Assembly: GCF_000620865.1 (NCBI RefSeq)
Contig: NZ_JHZS01000004.1
Location: forward strand, 1-55,131
Reading direction: 5' to 3'
Source of the DNA: Exiguobacterium sibiricum 7-3
GTDB lineage: Bacteria > Bacillota > Bacilli > Exiguobacteriales > Exiguobacteriaceae
Length of the DNA stretch: 55,131 bases
In this document: positions 51,593-55,131 of the stretch, piece after piece
Position numbering within the stretch: position 1 is the first letter of the stretch
How the letters are laid out: the number at the start of each line of letters is the position of its first letter
The notes under the pieces: model-generated
Database searches by the model: none
What the model was told of the DNA's origin: nothing
What the model saw: only the letters and a program-made list of their open reading frames with translations
Made by a program: the position numbers and the translations under genes

Positions 51593-52225
51593 ATGACCGT
51601 ATCAGTCAGTTGGTTATTAGAACGGGCCAACCGAAAACTGAATGTTCCGGGACTGTCGCCGGAAGTTGCGCGAAAGACACGTCAAGTCATCCGGGAGCTT
51701 CATGTCAAAGGGATTTATGTCGGAGTGGCCCAAGGATTCCGGTCCTACGCCGAGCAGGAGAAGCTGTATGCGCAAGGACGGACGATGCCGGGCGCAGTCG
51801 TCACGAATGCGCGTGGGGGACAATCAAATCATAACCGGGGGATTGCCGTGGATCTGTTTCAATATTCCGTGGACGGGACAGAAGCAATTTTTAATACCGA
51901 TGCCAACTTTCAGCAAATCGTCCAGGCGATGAAGCGGCAAGGTTTTTCCTGGGGCGGAGACTGGAGTGGGTTTAAAGACTATCCACACTTTGAGCTGAAC
52001 AAAGCGACGACGGATGTCTTAGTGCCTTATCCGGGGCAACCTCTCTATATAGGAGCCATAAACATGAACAGCAGGGACATCGAACGGATTCAGCGAGCGG
52101 TCAAGGCGACTGTCACGAAACGTTTTGATGCGGAGACCGTCGATAAAGTACGTGCCTATCAAGACCGGCAAGGATTAGCGGTTGATGGTGTCGTCGGACC
52201 TGCGACATGGAACCGGATGTTTTAA
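51593..52225 (+). CDS. M15-family peptidoglycan peptidase with C-terminal peptidoglycan-binding domain
   Basis: This 210-residue protein has the M15 motif SxHxxGxAxD (Ser78, His80, Asp87) and His132 in PHFEL, so it should bind zinc and cut between L-Ala and D-Glu, or act as a D,D-/L,D-peptidase. A PG_binding_1-like domain covers about residues 155-210, with DGVVGPATW. It resembles CwlK of B. subtilis and phage endolysins such as Ply500. It has no signal peptide or lipobox, so how it would reach the wall is unclear. The start ATG 51593 follows AAAGGAG. The cell-wall amidase cwlD occupies this neighbourhood in B. subtilis. Confidence 0.83.
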   Translation: MTVSVSWLLERANRKLNVPGLSPEVARKTRQVIRELHVKGIYVGVAQGFRSYAEQEKLYAQGRTMPGAVVTNARGGQSNHNRGIAVDLFQYSVDGTEAIFNTDANFQQIVQAMKRQGFSWGGDWSGFKDYPHFELNKATTDVLVPYPGQPLYIGAINMNSRDIERIQRAVKATVTKRFDAETVDKVRAYQDRQGLAVDGVVGPATWNRMF

Positions 52226-52229
52226 ACGT

Positions 52230-52275
52230 AGAGATCCCCTTTTTACAATTGTGAAGAGGGGGATCTCTCTTTTTT
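52230..52275 (+). terminator. Intrinsic terminator after the M15 peptidase
   Basis: AGAGATCCCC (52230-52239) pairs with GGGGATCTCT (52259-52268), and a C-T-rich run with six T follows. Confidence 0.88.
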
Positions 52276-52357
52276 CATCTTTCAGGTAACTTCCTTACGA
52301 GTCTTCAAGGAAATGTCATGCTTTCCGAGTCGAAATGTGCAAGCGCTATCTTATTTT

Positions 52358-52366
52358 TGTTATACT
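52358..52366 (+). promoter_or_regulatory. Extended -10 promoter of the Mrp/SalA gene
   Basis: TGTTATACT (52358-52366) is a strong extended -10 element. No clear -35 is seen. The gene starts 40 bases downstream. Confidence 0.6.
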
Positions 52367-52405
52367 GAAATGGATTAAATCGAACGTTCTCAGGGGGAAG
52401 ACACT

Positions 52406-53437
52406 ATGTTGAATGAACAAGAAATTCGCGAGGTGGTCGGGCAATTGATCGATCCGACGATTGAACGCTCGCTTACAGATACGAACGGGATTCGCGATGT
52501 CCGCATCAAAGGAGACTATGTCAGTCTCAAAATCGCACTGGCACAAGCAGGATCAGGCGAACAGCTCGCGTTACAGCAACAGATCGTCAAAGAGTTAAAG
52601 GAAAAAGGATTCAAGACGGTCGGCTTACGTTTTGAGGCACTCGGCGATCACGGTATTCAAGCCGCGACGACACCATCAATCCTTAAACCGGAATCTGGCA
52701 CGACATTCATTGCGGTAGCTTCCGGTAAAGGCGGTGTCGGAAAATCGACGGTTTCCGTTAACTTGGCAGTTGCCCTCGCACGGGCAGGAAAAAAAGTTGG
52801 CTTGATCGACGCGGATATCTACGGATTCAGTGTGCCGGACATGATGGGAATCGAAACCCGTCCGACGGTCGTCAACGACCGGATTATTCCACCTGAACGG
52901 TTTGGGGTTAAAGTCATCTCGATGGGCTTCTTCGTCGAAGACAATGCACCTGTCATCTGGCGTGGCCCGATGCTCGGAAAGATGTTAAACAACTTCTTCT
53001 CTGACGTCGAGTGGGGCGACCTCGATTACTTACTGCTTGATTTACCACCGGGTACAGGCGACGTGGCACTCGATATTCATTCGATGTTGCCAAGCTGTCA
53101 GGAACTGATTGTCACGACACCGCACGCAACTGCGGCATTCGTTGCTGCACGTGCAGGGGCGATGGCGATCAAAACAAACCACCGTTTGCTCGGAATCATC
53201 GAGAATATGGCATATTTCGAAAGCAAGACGACTGGCGAAAAAGAGTATGTGTTTGGTTCAGGCGGCGGAGAGAAGTTGTCAGAAGCGTTAAAAACAGATA
53301 TTCTAGCTAAGATTCCACTTGGACAGCCGTATGCAAATGAAACGGACTTTGCACCGTCGATTTACCGTGACGACCATCCATTTGAAACACACTATAATGA
53401 ACTCGCAGCGCGTGTCATCGAAAAAGTAGAGGGATAA
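52406..53437 (+). CDS. salA: Mrp/ApbC-family P-loop ATPase, SalA type
   Basis: This 343-residue protein has an N-terminal MIP18/DUF59-type domain (about 1-85) and a Mrp ATPase domain with deviant Walker A GKGGVGKS (residues 107-114), LIDADIYG and LDLPPGTGD. The Cys-x-x-Cys pair that holds the Fe-S cluster in ApbC is replaced by NMAYFESKTTGEKEY, so it probably cannot act as an Fe-S carrier. That matches SalA of B. subtilis, which affects AprE expression. The start ATG 52406 follows GGGGGAAG. The next gene, kbaA, begins three bases after the stop. gerD is missing from between them. Confidence 0.88.
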   Translation: MLNEQEIREVVGQLIDPTIERSLTDTNGIRDVRIKGDYVSLKIALAQAGSGEQLALQQQIVKELKEKGFKTVGLRFEALGDHGIQAATTPSILKPESGTTFIAVASGKGGVGKSTVSVNLAVALARAGKKVGLIDADIYGFSVPDMMGIETRPTVVNDRIIPPERFGVKVISMGFFVEDNAPVIWRGPMLGKMLNNFFSDVEWGDLDYLLLDLPPGTGDVALDIHSMLPSCQELIVTTPHATAAFVAARAGAMAIKTNHRLLGIIENMAYFESKTTGEKEYVFGSGGGEKLSEALKTDILAKIPLGQPYANETDFAPSIYRDDHPFETHYNELAARVIEKVEG

Positions 53438-53440
53438 TGA

Positions 53441-54046
53441 ATGAAGACTAGAGGATTTTTGAAGCTGTTTTGGATGACGCTCCTGATCGGGACGCTCGCC
53501 GGCTTCGTGTTTAACCTTGTCGCTGAACCAGGTTATGTCCGTAACCAATCGATCAGCGGATATGTCACGGCCTTGGCTTACAGCAGTACATGGACAGCCA
53601 TCAGTTTGATGGGATTCTTTTCATATCTGATCCTTCACCGGGTCGGACTCGATATTTTCCGGGGGGCTAAGCTATGGGATCGGGTCCAAATCGTCTTAAT
53701 CGCATTTGCGTTATTCGATGGGATCTACCTTCGGGGACTTGCTTTCGGATTTGAAAAAACGAACCTGTACATTGGAGAGATGGTTGTCTTACTGCTCATC
53801 GCGTTTTTTGTCGCTCGGACGAAAGCGCGCGAGACAAACTTCACGGCATTCGTGCCGACACTCTTTTTGATGACAGTCATCACATTGATTGAATGGGTGC
53901 CGGCTCTTCAGGCGACACAAGACAAACGGATGTTATGGGCAGCGCTTGCCACATTACTCGTTTGTAATGCGTATCAAATTCTGATGTTGCATCGACTGCA
54001 GGAAAAACCAAATTCAGCGAATGCTGCGTCTGGCAAAAGAGCGTAA
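53441..54046 (+). CDS. kbaA: KbaA-family integral membrane protein
   Basis: KbaA in B. subtilis is needed for activation of the sporulation kinase KinB. The 201-residue protein has about six hydrophobic helices (near residues 8-27, 42-66, 80-97, 110-126, 137-153 and 165-183). Matching segments include SLMGFFSYLILHRVGLDIF, FDGIYLRG, ITLIEWVPAL and CNAYQILMLHRL. GAGGGA lies before the start. pdaB, which follows kbaA in B. subtilis, is absent and a terminator comes next. Its role in a non-sporulating host is unknown. Confidence 0.85.
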   Translation: MKTRGFLKLFWMTLLIGTLAGFVFNLVAEPGYVRNQSISGYVTALAYSSTWTAISLMGFFSYLILHRVGLDIFRGAKLWDRVQIVLIAFALFDGIYLRGLAFGFEKTNLYIGEMVVLLLIAFFVARTKARETNFTAFVPTLFLMTVITLIEWVPALQATQDKRMLWAALATLLVCNAYQILMLHRLQEKPNSANAASGKRA

Positions 54047-54052
54047 AAGAAA

Positions 54053-54102
54053 GGGCGCCGTTCTACCGTTTTATCCGGTCAGAGCGGCGTCCGTCTTTTT
54101 TT
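54053..54102 (+). terminator. Intrinsic terminator after kbaA
   Basis: GGGCGCCG (54053-54060) pairs with CGGCGTCC (54085-54092) with one G-U, and ACCG/CGGT extend the inner helix. A T-run reaches 54102. Confidence 0.85.
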
Positions 54103-54123
54103 AATATTTTTTTAGAAAAACAG

Positions 54124-54152
54124 TTGACGAAAAAAACAAGAGTTGATATATT
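54124..54152 (+). promoter_or_regulatory. rRNA operon promoter P1
   Basis: TTGACG (54124-54129), 17 bases, then TATATT (54147-54152) with an extended TGA before the -10. An A-rich tract (54113-54123) could be an UP-like element. Confidence 0.8.
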
Positions 54153-54220
54153 AATACATGTCGCTGAGGCACACGCCACACAGACACGTCGAAAACGAAA
54201 AAAACTTATGAAAAAAGTTA

Positions 54221-54250
54221 TTGACACCAGTTAATACTTTACTGTAAGAT
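54221..54250 (+). promoter_or_regulatory. rRNA operon promoter P2
   Basis: A perfect TTGACA (54221-54226), 18 bases, then TAAGAT (54245-54250). An A-rich block (54192-54217) lies upstream. Tandem P1/P2 promoters are typical of rrn operons in Bacillales. Confidence 0.8.
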
Positions 54251-54273
54251 TTAAAAGTCGTCAAACGACATAT

Positions 54274-54386
54274 CGGACTTTGAAAACTGAACGATGAGGC
54301 AAAAAACGTATCTTCGGATACAAACAATGAATGAAGCGCAAGCTTCGTCAACGTGACTTCGGTCACACAACGAGCAAGTCAAACAC
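54274..54386 (+). promoter_or_regulatory. rRNA leader with boxA-like sequence and small hairpins
   Basis: GGACTTTGAAAACTGAAC (from 54275) resembles the Firmicute boxA that recruits NusB-S10. It is followed by three short hairpins: GTATC-TTCG-GATAC (54308-54321), GAAGC/GCTTC near 54333-54346, and GTGAC/GTCAC near 54353-54366. Together with P1 and P2 this fills the 340-base gap between kbaA and 16S. Confidence 0.6.

Positions 54387-55131
<745 letters not shown>

Overview
The window is a housekeeping segment of a low-GC Gram-positive chromosome. The partial 16S rRNA near the right end reads like Exiguobacterium. The protein sequences sit close to, but are distinct from, those of Bacillus subtilis. 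Gene order matches the lysS-rrn-ctsR to rrnI interval of B. subtilis with a few losses and substitutions. Genus-level assignment is an inference from recognised sequence; no search was run.

Layout. Positions 1-52 are the 3' end of a 5S rRNA gene. The protein-quality-control operon ctsR-mcsA-mcsB-clpC (191-4604) follows, then radA, the PIN/TRAM gene yacL, ispD-ispF and gltX. A T-box riboswitch precedes cysE-cysS-mrnC-rlmB-yacP. Next come sigH and the rpmG-secE-nusG cluster. From 16 kb to 31.6 kb lie rplK-rplA, an L10-type leader with rplJ-rplL, a ybxB methyltransferase, rpoB-rpoC, an L7Ae-family gene, rpsL-rpsG-fusA and tuf. From 31.6 to 46.8 kb runs the S10-spc-alpha superoperon (rpsJ to rplQ, including secY, adk, map, infA and rpoA). 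After a terminator come the ECF transporter module ecfA1-ecfA2-ecfT, truA, and an L13-type leader with rplM-rpsI. The tail holds a small minus-strand membrane protein, an M15-family peptidase, a Mrp/SalA ATPase and kbaA. A new rrn operon then begins, with tandem promoters and 16S from about 54387 to the window end.

How the genes work together. Most encode the ribosome, RNA polymerase core, elongation factors and Sec translocon, with CtsR/McsAB/ClpC as the heat-stress module. Control signals visible in the DNA include a CtsR operator, a T-box with a plausible Cys specifier, L10 and L13 leaders, and an attenuator-like hairpin in the rpoB leader. Strong promoters often carry an extended -10 (TGn).

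Oddities worth noting. disA is missing between radA and yacL. S14 in the spc operon is the long zinc-free type. The Stage-0 genes sigH and kbaA persist while cwlD, gerD and pdaB are absent from their usual place. TTG starts are used for five genes. I saw no mobile element, CRISPR array, phage block, tRNA or novel defence system, and I do not claim an undescribed system here.
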